This document shows positions 23,475 through 36,202 of a stretch of DNA of 64,000 bases, in pieces (the stretch's first letter is position 1; every line of letters begins with the position of its first letter). The stretch lies in the NCBI GenBank assembly GCA_947172415.1, contig OX359190.1:5766001-5830000 (forward strand). The letters run 5' to 3'. The position numbers and the translations under genes are program-made. The notes under the pieces are model-generated. The model made no database searches and was not told the origin of the DNA. It saw nothing but the letters and a program-made list of their open reading frames with translations. Source of the DNA: Chondrosia reniformis (lineage: Eukaryota; Porifera; Demospongiae; Chondrillida; Chondrillidae).

Positions 23475-26400
23475 ACTAGCACAAACAACTAGTTCATAGA
23501 ACGAGTACATAATACTAGAACGTACAACTTGTGTATACAACTAGTGCATAGTTATTATTTAAATCTAGTGTTTACATACAAGTAGTACATACAACTGATA
23601 CATTATTAGTACATACAACTAGTACACAAAAATAGAACAACCAATTACTACATACAACTATAACATACAACTTTTACATACAGCTAGTTCCTACAACTAC
23701 TAAATATAACTAGGACTAGTACATAAAACTAGTGAATACAAGTAGTATATACAATTAGAAAATACAACTATATAGTACATGCATCTAGGACATACAACTA
23801 GTACATACTAAAGAGGACCCACAACTAGTACATGGAATTAGTACATACAACTAGAACATTCAACTAGTCTATACAACTAGGACAAACAGCCAGGACATAT
23901 AATTAGTACATACACCCACTACATATAACTAGTAAATACACATACCTTTTAATTATTAATAGTACATACAACTAGTAAATACAACTAGTACATAAAACTA
24001 GCACATACAACTAGTACATACAACTAGAAACTAGTACATACAACTAGCTCACAGAATGAGTACATAATACTAGAACATACAACAACTAGGATATATAAAT
24101 AGTACATACACCTACTACATATAACTAGTAAATACACGTTTACCTAATAATTATAAATAGTACATACAACTAGTATCTAGTACATACAACTAGTACCTTC
24201 CTTGCACCTAGTATAACTAGTACAAGAACCTACCACTTGTACATACAACTAGTACAAACAACTAGAACATACAGCCAGTGCATAGCTAGTAGATACAGCT
24301 AGTAGATACATACAACTAGTACATACAACTAGTACCTACAACTAGTACATATAACTAGTACTAGTTCATACAACTAGTGCATACAACTAGAACTTGTAAT
24401 TAGTACATATAACTAATACACCATCTACCATATATAACTAATACAGAAAAATATAACTAGTACATATAAATAGTACATAAACATAGTACATAGAGGTAGT
24501 TCATACAACTACTAGTACATAGAACGAGTACATAAAACTAGGACCTACACACTTACTACATAAAATTAGTATATAAATATTTAACTAGTAAATATGAATA
24601 GTGCATCCACATAGTATATATAACTAGGATATTTAACTTGTTCATACAACTATTATATACAAACAACTAGTATTTAAATTAGTATTTAAAATAAGGTCGT
24701 AAAACTAGTTCACACAACTATTAACTAGTACATATAACCAGTACAAGCAACTAGTACATACAACTAGAACATACAACTAGTTCATAAAACCAGTACATAC
24801 AATTAAGTTCATACAACTAGTATTTACAATTAGTAAGTACAACTAGTTCATACAACTAGTAACTAGTACATATAACTAGTACATTCAACTAGTGCATACA
24901 ACTAGGACAAACAACTAGGATATATAACTGGTACATACACCAACTACATATAACTAGTAAATACACATATACCTTGTAATTATAAATAGTACATACAACT
25001 AGTACATACAGCTAGTGCATACAACTAGTATATATAACTAGTTCACAAACATATAACTGGTACTTATAAATAGTACATACACATAGTACATACAAATAGT
25101 AGATACAAATAGTACATACATCTGCTATATATAACTAGTCCCTACAACTAGTAAAAAGAGAACTACTTCATAAAACTTGTGCATACAACTAATACATGCA
25201 ATTAGTACATACAACTAGTACATCCTAACAGTACACACAAATAGTACATACAACTAGTACATAGAATGGGTCCATAAAACTAGTACATACAACTAGAAAC
25301 TAGTCCATACGACTAGTATATATATAACACTAGTACATTTAACTAGTACCTAAAACTAGTATATACATACAAAGAGTACATACAACTAATACATAAAATT
25401 AGTAAGTACAACTAGTTCACAAAACTATTAACTAGTACATATAATTAGTACATGCGACTATTACAAACAACTTGTATATACAACTAGTACAAACAGCTAC
25501 TTCATAAAACTAGTATATAGCTAGTACAAACAACTAGTGCATACATCTTGTACATACAACTGGTTTATTTCTAGTACATACAACTAGTACATACAACTAG
25601 TACATCCAACTAGTACATACAATTAGTACATACAACTACCACATACAACTTGTACATACAACTAGCACCTACAACTAGTAAGTATGACTAGTATTAGTAC
25701 ATACAACAAGTACATACAATTGGCACATACAAACAGCACATACCGCTAGTACCTACAAATAGGACATATACCTAGTACATAAACATATAAATAGTACACA
25801 TAAATAGTACATACAACTAGGACAATTACACACAACTGGTTCATACAACTAGTACATACAATTAGTACAAACAATTACTACATACAATTATTATATACAA
25901 CTTTTACATACAGCTAGCACCTACAACTTCTAAATATAACTAGGACTAGTACCTAAAACTAGTGAATACAACTAGTACAAACAATTAGTACATAAAACTA
26001 GTACATGCAACTAGTACCTACAACTAGTACATTCAACTAGTCCATACAACTACAACAAACAGCTAGGACATATAATTAGTACATACACATACTACATATA
26101 ACTAGTAAATACACACACCTTGTAATTATAAATAGTTTATACAACTAGTACATAAAACTAGTACATAAAACTAGTACACACAACTAGTACACACAACTAG
26201 TACATACAACTAGAAACTAGTATATACAACTAGCTCACAGAATGAGTACATAATGCTAGAACGAACAACTTGTATAATCAACTAGTACATAACTACTACA
26301 CATAACTAGGAAAGACAACTAGAACATATAAATAGTACATACACCTATATACTACATACAACTAGTATATATAACTAGTATATTCTTAGCACTTAATATA

Positions 26401-26584
26401 ACTAGTACAAGAACCTACCACTTGTACATACAACTAGTACATACAACTAGAACATCCAACCAGTACATAGCTAGTACATACAACTAGTACATACACATAG
26501 TACAATTAGTACATACAACTAGTACTTGCAATTAGTACATATCACTAGTACCCACATCTACCACATATAACTAACAGAAAAATA
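23475..26584 (+). repeat. Satellite 1
   Basis: ACTAGTACATACA-type array. The first 160 bp match 22073-22210, so the fragment at 23148-23474 sits between duplicated satellite blocks. The stretch 24168-24860 repeats 20745-21440. No gene. Confidence 0.9.
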
Positions 26585-26970
26585 CAAGGAGTTCGAGTTT
26601 AAAAAACTCGTGGGGCGCCAGGCGCCCCTAAGTAAACTCAAACTACTTTGCTGCTTCTCATAGATATCCGGTTAACCGATTTCCGATCGACTCTTGTTGG
26701 CCGTCAATTTGTCAAGGCCATATCTCGTAGAAAACGTTTTTACGCAAGCTTTACGTTACATAGTATTAGTAAGGGTGGTTTTTAAGTCCATTTCGTTCGT
26801 TCACTGTTCTACGCTAAGGAAGAGAAAGCTAATTTTAAGCTAGAAAACGAAAGCTAGCCGAACGTCCGCCATTTTTTGACAGATATATATATATATATAC
26901 AAGACTACGAACAGGAAGCCATACGTTAACATAATTTCTGAAAACAATATAGGGGCGCCTGCGGCGCCCC
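26585..26970 (+). mobile_element. Small hairpin-headed element, relative of 2666-3045
   Basis: It starts with a GC-rich hairpin (CAAGGAGTTCGAGTTT, GGGGCGCC/GGCGCCCC, AAACTCAAACTACTTTG). The body contains TTTACGCAAGCTTTACG, GAAAGCTAATTTTAAG and CGTCCGCCATTT, then a TATATA tract, GAAGCCATACG and GAAAACAATATAGG. It closes with a second GC hairpin, GGGGCGCC-TGC-GGCGCCCC. No coding frame. Both ends carry hairpins, and satellite 1 flanks it. Confidence 0.65.
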
Positions 26971-27999
26971 AAATAACTAGTACATATAAATAGTACATAA
27001 ACATAGTACAAACTAGTAGTTCATACAACTACTAGTACATAGAATGAGTACATAAAACTAGGACCTATAACTAGTACACACCTACTACATATAATTAGTT
27101 CATAAATATATAACTAGTACATATGAATAGTGCATCCATATAGTATATATATCTAGTACATAAAACTAGTACATGCAACTAGAAACCAGTACATATATAC
27201 AACTTATATATACATAAAACTAGCGAATTTAACTAGTTAATACTACTATTATATACAAACAACTAGTTCATACAACTAGTATTTACAATCAGTACGTACA
27301 ACTAGTTCATAAAACTAGTACATTCAACTAGTACATACAACTAGGACAAACAACTACAATATATAACTAATACATACACCAACTACATATAACTAGCAAA
27401 TACACATATACCTAGTAATTATGAATAGTACATACAACTAGTACATACAGCTAGTGCATACAACTAGTATATATAACTAGTTCACAAACATATAACTACT
27501 ACATACATATAACTGGTACTTATAAATAGAACATACACATAGTACATACAAATAGTACATACAAATAGTACATACATCTGCTACATATAACTAGTACCTA
27601 CAACTTGTAAATATAAATAGAATTACTTCATAAAACCTGTGCATACAACTAGTACATGCAATTAGTACATACAACCAGTACATCCTAACAGTACACAAAT
27701 AGTACAAACAACTAGTACATACAACTAGTACATTCAACTAAACCATACAACTAGTACAAACAACTAGGACATATAACTAGGATATGCACCTACTACATAC
27801 AACTAGTACATACACATATACCTAGTATTTATTAATAGTACATAAAACTGGTACATAGAACGGGTACTTAAAACTAGTACATACAACTAGAAACTAGTCC
27901 TTACAACTAGTATATATATAACACTAGTACATTTAACTAGTACATAAAACTAGTATACATATATACATACAAAGAGTGAATACAACTAGTACATACAAC
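26971..27999 (+). repeat. Satellite 1
   Basis: ACTAGTACATACA-type array; no gene. Confidence 0.9.
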
Positions 28000-28189
28000 T
28001 ATCTTTGTAAAGGTTCATCTTTCGACTTTTAGAGCGTCTAGAGACCCAGTTTTTTCGATTCTTCTGTTTGCCAAACGTTTCGACCCTGGGGGTCTTCTTC
28101 AGTGACTGCGTCTCTAGATGCTCTAAAAGTCGAAAGATGAACCTTTACAAAGATAAGTTCGACGCAGTTAGAAGAAATCCTTATTCCAT
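28000..28189 (+). mobile_element. Snap-back retroelement end with hammerhead-like loop
   Basis: 28000-28045 and 28110-28155 are inverted repeats of 46 bp with about one mismatch. The 64-bp loop holds, on the minus strand, CTGAAGA, a GACCC/GGGTC stem and GAAAC. The tail AAGTTCGACGCAGTTAGAAG then ATCCTTATTCC is the end seen, in the opposite orientation, at 23148. No protein. It probably arose by template switching at the terminus of the same family as 23148-23474. Confidence 0.55.
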
Positions 28190-29460
28190 TACATACAACT
28201 ACTTCATAAAACTAGTATATTGCTAGTACAAACAACTAGTGCCTATATCTTGTACATACAACTTGTTCATATCTAGTACATACAACTAGTACATACAATT
28301 AGTACATCAAACTAGTACATAAAATTAGTACATACAACTACCACATACAACCTGAACATACAACTAGTACCTACAACTAGTGAATATAACTAGTATTAGT
28401 ACATACAACAAATACATACAACTGGTACATGCAACTAATACATACAATTAGTACATAAAACTGGTTCAAACAAACAACACAAGTAGTATAGAGAACGAGT
28501 TCTTTCCTGGTTGCTAGTATAACTTGTACCACAATCTACAACTAATTCAAAAAACTAGTACATACAACTAGTTTATACAACTAGTACAAAGCTAGTACCT
28601 ACAACTAGTATAAACATACAACTAGTGTATACATACAACTAGTACACAGGACATGTGCATACAATTAGCACGTACAAACTAGTACTTTCAACTAGTACAT
28701 ATAACAAGTACACACACCTACTGCATATGACAAGTACACACACCCACTACATATAACTTTTACATAATCATAAAACTAGAATATGTAAATAGTACATACA
28801 CATTGTACATACAACTAGAAACTAGTACATACACATTGTACATACAACTAGAAACTAGTACATACAACTAGTATACATATAAAGCTAGTACATTTAAATA
28901 GTACATACAACTAGTACATGCAAGTAGTACATAAAATTCCTAGGTACAACTAGTTCATAAAATTTGTAACTAGTAAATTTAATTAGTACATGCGACTAGT
29001 ATATACAACTAGTACATACAACTAGTGCATGCAATTAGTACATGCAACTAGGACATATACCTAGTACATAAACCTACTGCATATAACTAGTACATACACG
29101 TATACCTAGTAAAAGTAAATAGTACATACAACTAGTACATACAGCTAGCACTACAACTAGTACAAATAACTAGTACAAACACTTATAATTAGAACATACA
29201 AATAGTAAATACAACTAGTACATAAAACTAGTAGGTACAACAAGTACATACAACTAGTATATACATACAATTAGTACACAGAACTTGTACATTCAATTAG
29301 TATATACAACTACTACATACAACTAATACATACAACTAGTACCTAAAACTAGAAAATATAGCTAGTTCTAGTACATACAACTACTTCTTACAAATAGTAC
29401 TTTCAACTAGTACATAACACTTATAATTAGAACAAACAAATAGTTAATACAACTAGTACA
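28190..29460 (+). repeat. Satellite 1, last block
   Basis: ACTAGTACATACA-type array ending at PLE copy C. Satellite 1 is absent to the right of this point. No gene. Confidence 0.9.
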
Positions 29461-31707
29461 TTTCTAGCCAAACTTAAAGCGATACTTTTGCATTACAAGC
29501 TCGACACCCTCATCGTTTGTTAAACTCGGTACAATGTCTCATTGATACCCAAGAAACACCTTTTCTGCTTAGACTTATGCTAATGATTATAGACATTATT
29601 AAAGCACCCGCTTCAGCCAGCCTTCCCAAACACCCAACAAAATCGACAAGTCCAGAAGGGTTTCTTAAAATTGTGTTTCATAATAAAGGTGTAGAAAAAA
29701 TAGGCCTCTCAGGTATCTTAAACCAAAAGTTAGTGTTAGAAACTGTCCCACCCTTTATACAAAACAAAGAGCCCGCATGTGTAGTATATAAGTATACCCA
29801 ACCAATAGGACCTCAAATCTTTTCACAAGCCTCTAAGTCAGATGTCTTTAGAAAACCAGAACCATGTGAGTGTCACCAGTCGCCCTTCATTTACAAGCCC
29901 CTAGGCCATGTTTTAACAGGTGACCTATGTATTGTTAGTAACCCAAAACTTAGAAAACTTCTTAAGAAAGGACAACAATTTAGAGAACCTAATAACTTTA
30001 ATTGGGTAACTGCTTTAAAAATGTGTAAGGAAGGTCTTAGAAAATATAAGATTACCTGGGCCCGTAGAGAAAATGTATCTACTTCTGTATTTAGTGAGTG
30101 GGAAAATGCTGTATTTAAGAAAATTAATTATTAGGATCTCTACGCTGTCTAAATCGTATACCAAATCCTCAGTAGCCAAGAAGACCCTTACTTGTCCTAA
30201 AATTAAAAAATTCTTGGCAGACCTACATGATAAGTATGTTATAGCCCCTGCCGATAAGGCCTCTAATAATATAATATTTATATGTAAGTCCTACTATAGA
30301 CAAATTATTAATGAAGAACTAGGCAGTACCTCCACTTATGGTAAACGTACAGTAGAACCCCAACAGTTAATTAGGAAACACATAGATTTCTTAAAACTAG
30401 AGAACTTAGAACCTAAACCAGACTGGTGTAACCTTCCCTCTTTTTACTGGATGCCTAAGCTACATAAAAACCCTTACAGCTACAGATTCCTAGCTGCCTC
30501 TCACAAATATACTACCAAATCCCTTTCTAGATTTCTAAATTCGGCACTCAGACTAATTCTCAAACATATTAGAGAATACTGCCTAGGTATATATAGGAAT
30601 ACTGGTGTTAATGCCTTTTGGATAGTAGAAAACTCACTAGAAGTCTTAGATAGTCTTAGGTCTATACCCACCAGAAAAGCCCAGCTAGCTAGTTTTGATT
30701 TTTCTACATTATATACAGCGATCCCCCATAACCTACTTAAAGATAAGATTACTAACCTTATTCATAGTGCCTATACCTGTAGGAAGTCCCAATATATAGA
30801 AGTCTGTCAGGATAAAGCCTTTTGGTCTAACAATGTCTCCAATAAAGCAGTCACAGCTGTTCATTTAGTAGAGCTCTTTAATTACCATATTGACAACATT
30901 TATGTATGTGTAGACGGTTCTGTATTTAAGCAATTTGTAGGTATCCCTATGGGTACTGACTGTGCCCCTGTAGTTGCTAATCTTTTTCTCTTTGCCTATG
31001 AGTATGAGTTTATGAAAGGACTACTTAAGGATAACATCACCTTAGATAGTAAATTTTCCAATACTTATAGGTATATTGATGACCTTTTATGTATTAACAA
31101 CAAGGATGTTGAACTGTCAATAAGTGATATTTACCCCAAAAAATTTATTCTTAAAAAGACAAATACCACCCCTAAAAATCCCCTTTTCAGACTTAGATAT
31201 AACCATTACTACCAATCAATTTATCACTAAAGTATAAGATAAGCGAGAGGACTTTAACTTTGATATAGTAAATTTCCCCCATTTAGATAGTAATATTCCT
31301 AATACCCCAGCCTATGGTGTCTTTATTTCACAACTAATTAGGTATTCCAGAATATGTAGTGACTTCTCCAGTTTTCAGGCTAAAAGTTTGCAGCTATGCA
31401 GTAGGCTTATTAAGCAGGGTTACAAATACTTTAAGCTAAAATCAACCTTTAAAACCTTCCTATCCCGGCAGCCTCTAGTTAGAATCAAGTATAAACAAAT
31501 AGTAGCTAGTATGCTTAAGGACTGTCTTGTGTAACCCCATATTGTGTTACCCCACCTCCAAAGAACTGTTACTACTAAAAGACCTAAGGGTAGACTTATG
31601 TAATATGTCTTACTTGTGTCTATAGTTAATCTGAGTCTGTTTAACCTTTACAAGCATGAATACTAAGAGATTTATAATTAATTCATAAAAGTTAATTGGA
31701 CCTACAT
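29461..31707 (+). mobile_element. PLE copy C, truncated at both ends
   Basis: It starts inside the RT-leader part of the protein (CTAGCCAAACTTAAAGCGAT) and ends in the 3' region at GGACCTACAT, where satellite 2 begins at once with CCTCGTACGACGATG. The 3' hammerhead region present in copies A and B is missing. Its left flank is satellite 1 and its right flank is satellite 2, so it marks the border between the two satellites. It is the same family as copies A, B and D. Confidence 0.85.
29517..31230 (+). pseudogene. PLE copy C reverse transcriptase, broken frame
   Basis: Two overlapping open pieces (29517-30134 and 30073-31230) read the RT leader and most of the RT core. Motifs seen: KYVIAPADKASNNIIF, YWMPKLHKNPYSYRF, FDFSTLYTAIPHNLL, GIPMGTDCAPVVANLFLF and YRYIDDLLCINN. 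The catalytic aspartates (motif A FDFS and motif C YIDD) are intact. The ORF is interrupted about twice to three times, and the GIY-YIG domain is absent by 5' truncation. It would have copied element RNA into DNA at a nicked target. Very close to copy A, so insertion of both was recent on the scale of this locus. Confidence 0.85.
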
Positions 31708-34318
31708 CCTCGTACGACGATGTTATCCGTAACACCATCGGTCACGTGGGTTCCAAAATATATGTTGTAAATGAAGTCCAATTTATATACCACTCACTTT
31801 TGACTCTACCTATATATGCATTATATAAGATAAATAATATGCATATAACATATATACAATATATATTACATATAAGATTTATAATACATATATAAGCTGT
31901 ATGCTCTTTTTCTTTTTCAGGACCCAACCTGGTATTGAACCACGACATCCTCATAACTTGTGTCCGGACGATGTCATCCGTAACACCATCGGTCACGTCG
32001 GTCACCCAATATATGTTGCAAATGAAGTCCTATCTATATACCACTCACTTTAGACTTACATCTATATGCAATATATAAGATATATAATATGCATATAAGA
32101 TATATACAATATATATTACATATAAGATATATAATAAATATATATTATGTGTGCTTTTTTTCTTTTTTCAGGACCCAACCTGGCATTGAACCAGGATATC
32201 CTCGTACCTTGTATCCAGACGATGTTATCCGTAACATCATCGGTCACGTGGGTTCTACAATATATGTTGTAAATGAAGTCCTATTTATATATCACTCACT
32301 TTTGACTCTACATATTTATGCAATATATAAGATATATAATATGCATATAAGATATATACAAAATATATTTCATATAAGATATATAATAGATTTTTAAAAT
32401 TTATGCTTTTTTTCTTATTTTCTTTTTTCAGGACCCAACCTGGTATTGAACCAGGGCATCCTCGCACCTTGTATCCAGACTATGTCATCCGTAACACCAT
32501 AGGTCACCTGGGTCACCCAATATATGTTGTAAATGAAGTCCTATTTATATACCGCACACTTTTGACTTTACACATATATGCAATACATATATACATAATA
32601 TGCATATAAGATATATACAATATATATTACATATAAGATATATAAACATATATATTATGCATGCTTTTTTTTCTTTTTTCAAGCCACAACCTAGTATTGA
32701 ACCAGGACTTCCTCGTACCTTGTATCCAGACGATGTCATCCGTAACACCATCGGTCACGTGGGTCACCCAATATATGTTGTAAATGTAGTCCTTTTTATA
32801 TACCAATCACTTTTGACTCTACATATATATGCAATATTTATATATATAATAAGCACAAAAGATATATACAATATATATCACATATAAGATATATAATACA
32901 TATATAATATGTATTTTGTTTTCTATTTTCGGAACCCAACCTTGTTTCGAACCAGGGCATCCTCGTACCTTGCATCCAGACGATGCCATCCGTAATACCA
33001 TTGGTCACGTGGGTTCCACAATATATTTTGTAAATGAAGTCCTCTTTATATACCACTCACTTTTGACTCTACATATTTATGCAATATATAATATCCATAT
33101 AAAATATAAACAATATATATTACATATAAGATATTTAACACATATCTAGGATGTATGCTTTTTCCTTTTTTTCTCTTTCTGTACCCAACCTTGTATTGAA
33201 CCAGGGCATCATCGTGCCTTGTATCCAGACGATGTCATCCGTAACACCATCGGTCACGTGGGTCACCCTATATATGCTGTAAATGAAGTCCTATCTATAT
33301 ACCACTAACTTTTGACTCTAAATATATATGCAATATATAAGATATATAATATGCATATAAGATATATACAATATATATTACTTATAAGATTTATAATACA
33401 TATATAAGATGTATGCTCTTTTTCTTTTTTCAGGACCCAACCTGGTATTGAACGAGGGCATCCTCGTACATTGTATCCAGACGATGTCATCCGTAACACC
33501 ATCGGTCACGTCAGTTACACAATATATGGTGTAAATGAAGTCCTATTTATATACCGCACACTTTTCACTCTACATATATATGAATTATATATAAGATATA
33601 TTATATTCATATATAAGATATATACAATATATATTACATATAAGATATATAATACATATATAAGATGTATCTTTTTTTTCCTTTTTTCTTGACCCAACCT
33701 GGTATTGAACCAGGACATCCTCGTACCTTGTTTCCAGACGATGTTATCCGTAACACCATCGGTCACCTGGGTCACCCAATATATGTTGTAAAATAAGTCT
33801 TATTTATATACTACTAACTTTTGAATCTACTATTTTTTTGCATTATATAAGATATATAATAAGCATATAAGATATATACAATATATATTACATATATATA
33901 AGATTTGTAATACATATATAAGATGGATGCTTTTTTTTCTTTTTTCAGGACCAAACCTGGTATTGAACCACGACATCCTCGTACCTTGTATCCTGACGAT
34001 GTCATCCGTAACACCATCGGTCACGTCGGTTACACAATATGTGGTGTAAATGAAGTCCTATTTATATACCACTCACTTTTGACTCTACATATATATGAAT
34101 TATATATAAGATATATTATATTCATATATAAGATATATACAATATATATTACATATAAGATATATAATACATATATAAGATGTATCTTTTTTTTCCTTTT
34201 TTCTTGACCCAACCTGGTATTGAACCAGGACATCCTCGTACCTTGTTTCCAGACGATGTTATCCGTAACACCATCGGTCACCTGGGTCACCCAATATATG
34301 TTGTAAAAGAAGTCTTAT
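31708..34318 (-). repeat. Satellite 2 (about 255-bp unit), block 1
   Basis: About ten units. Each has a conserved half (ACCTGGTATTGAACCAGG, CATCCTCGTACC, ATGTTATCCGTAACACCATC, GGTCACGTGGGTTCC, CCTATTTATATACCACTCAC) and an AT-rich half built of GATATATAATATGCATAT-like motifs, then a CTTTTTTCTTTTTTCAG tract. On the minus strand the conserved half resembles a tRNA. 33471-33770 and 33986-34285 are a duplicated dimer (offset 515 bp). The long open frames through these arrays on both strands are by-products of the repeat. Confidence 0.9.
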
Positions 34319-35410
34319 GTTTGGTTGGGGGGGTGGGTTTATGCTTTCTTCAAGCAAGAGTGCATCGTCCTATAATATATTTAAATAGAAAACGGGATCT
34401 AAACGATATTTACATAATCGTAACAGTATACCAATACTTTAGAAACTACAGTATCTCTCAACTGGTTACAGACTTACCTACAGCTAGGGTATATGAAGAC
34501 ATTCCTATTGCAATGATATACGCTGTACAAGGATATATGTCCGTATTACGGAATATTGAGGTCTCTATAAATCAGACGTTAGTTAAATACGTACATCTAC
34601 AGGCAACAATCGGGACCTTATATTTGTGTCCGCATAATCGCGACGTCCGCATTTCAGCTGAAATTTGGCGTTTGAAGCGAGCATTTGGCGGTAAGAATAT
34701 TATCGATATCGCTATAACAACCTATGCTACAACGATGAACGTCGAAAAGTGGCTTTTGCTTATAACAGCGTTTTTCAACGCTACAGCTATCTATGACTCC
34801 CTTTGTGAACGCCAAACATCATCTCTAGTGAGTATATTGATTATCTTTTACTAAGCAATAAGTTAAATTAAACGCTTATATGTATAAGTAGTAGACCCCC
34901 TATATTATATACGCGCTGCTTATACATTATATATATTATATGTAAAGACGACTTGGCCTTTGATCGCCGTCTCTAAACAAACAGTAGTGTACAATCCATA
35001 TAAAGATTAATATTTACACTACTCCATATCAAGAATCGGTGAACACAAAGACGTAGGGTGCTACACTGTAGAGGGAGGGAAACACATTATCAAATCAAGT
35101 GATAGGAGGCAGCCCCGTATTCGAGCTACTTGCTCATATTTCAGTATTAAGGCATCAAGCGTACGTTTCACCGGTTCCAATTCGTCGTTTGAAGTCCGTA
35201 CGTCTTTAAAACCTTGTACGCAGGCTTTACTTTGGTGTTCAGCAGTTCAGTTTTCATCAGTGTCATTTTCATCAGTGACGCTAGTGAAGAGGAAGCTAAT
35301 TAAGGTTTAGAATAGTGTACCGAAGTTAGCCTAAGCGTTGGGCATTTCGTTTACAAGTATTCGAAGATGGAAGCCATATCAAAAGTTTATTAATACAGCA
35401 TAGGGATTTC
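34319..35410. other. Non-satellite segment with an unrecognised open frame
   Basis: The array stops at about 34318 and is followed by GTTTGGTTGGGGGGGTGGG. The plus-strand frame continues open from the satellite to TAA at 34852, giving about 175 codons of non-repetitive protein (pieces: QLVTDLPTARVYEDIPIAMI; ISAEIWRLKRAFGGKNIIDI; LITAFFNATAIYDSLCER). I recognise no domain. It has no own start within the unique part, so it could be an exon, a transposon remnant or chance. From 34860 to 35410 I see no gene. Confidence 0.3.
35110..35365 (+). repeat. Possible diverged relative of the hairpin-headed element
   Basis: The order of landmarks parallels 26630-26880: GGCAGCCCCGTATTCGAGCT, ACTTGCT, GTACGCAGGCTTTAC, GAAGAGGAAGCTAATTAAGG, GAAGTTAGCCTAAGCG, GGGCATTTCG. 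The match is patchy and was judged by eye only. Confidence 0.35.
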
Positions 35411-36202
35411 ACAGTGCCTCCAAATACAGACTTTTCTGTTAGTCCTATAGTCTTACGGCTCATGACTTCCCTCTACTAAAGTCTTACAGTACATTAAGGC
35501 AGAGGGGTTCTACATTTGTCTAAAGTTGTTCGAGTGTAGCTTAGCAGAGGCGTTCTAAGTCTGTCTCAAGTTGTTTGAGTGTAACTTGACAGAGGCGTTC
35601 TAAGTCTGTCTATAGTAGTTCAAGTGTCGCTTAGCAGAGGGCTTCTAAGTGTGTCTAAAGCTGTTCGAGTGTAGCTTAGCAGAGGCGTTGTATGTCTGTC
35701 TAAAATTGTTCGAGTGTATCTTAGCAGAGGGGTTCTACATTTGTCTAAAGTTGTACGAGTGTAGCTTAGCAGAGGCGTTCCAAGTCTGTCTAAAGTTGTT
35801 CGAGTGTAGTTTAGCAGAGGGGTTATACATTTGTCTGAAGTTGTTCGAGTGTAACTTGACAGAGGCGTTCTAAGTCTGTCTAAAGTTGTTAGAGTGGAGC
35901 TTAGCCGAGGGGTTCTACATTTGTCTAAGTTGTACGAGTGTAGCTTAGCAGAGGCGTTCCAAGTCTGTCTAAAGTTGTTCGTGAGTAGCTTAGCAGAGGG
36001 GTTCTACATTTGTCTAAAGTTGTTCGAGTGTAACTTGACAGAGGCGTTCTAATTCTGTCTAAAGTTGTTAGAGTGGAGCTTAGCAGAGGGGTTCTACATT
36101 TGTCTAAAGTTACGGTGCCTCTAAATATACACTTTTCTGTTAGTCTTATAGTCTTACAGCTCATGACTTCTCTCTACTAAAGTCCTACAGCACATTTAGG
36201 CT
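35411..36202. repeat. 45-bp minisatellite between 90-bp direct repeats
   Basis: 35501-36111 holds about 13 copies of a 45-bp unit (GCAGAGGCGTTCTAAGTCTG, TCTAAAGTTGTTCGAGTGTA, GCTTA) in two alternating flavours, GCGTTC...AGTCTG and GGGTTC...CATTTG. The flanks 35411-35500 and 36112-36202 are direct repeats of each other (TACTAAAGTC, CTTTTCTGTTAGTC, GCTCATGACTTC). Because 45 is a multiple of three, a 74-codon frame of 15-residue repeats (LKLFECSLAEAF) appears; I take it as a by-product. Confidence 0.85.

Noticed and set aside
3046-29460. CRISPR-like regular repeats
   Set aside because: The units are contiguous degenerate 13-mers without unique spacers, and the window is eukaryotic.
35649-35873. 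Protein with 15-residue repeats
   Set aside because: The frame exists only because 45 is divisible by three; it has no flanking coding sequence and stops occur in neighbouring units.
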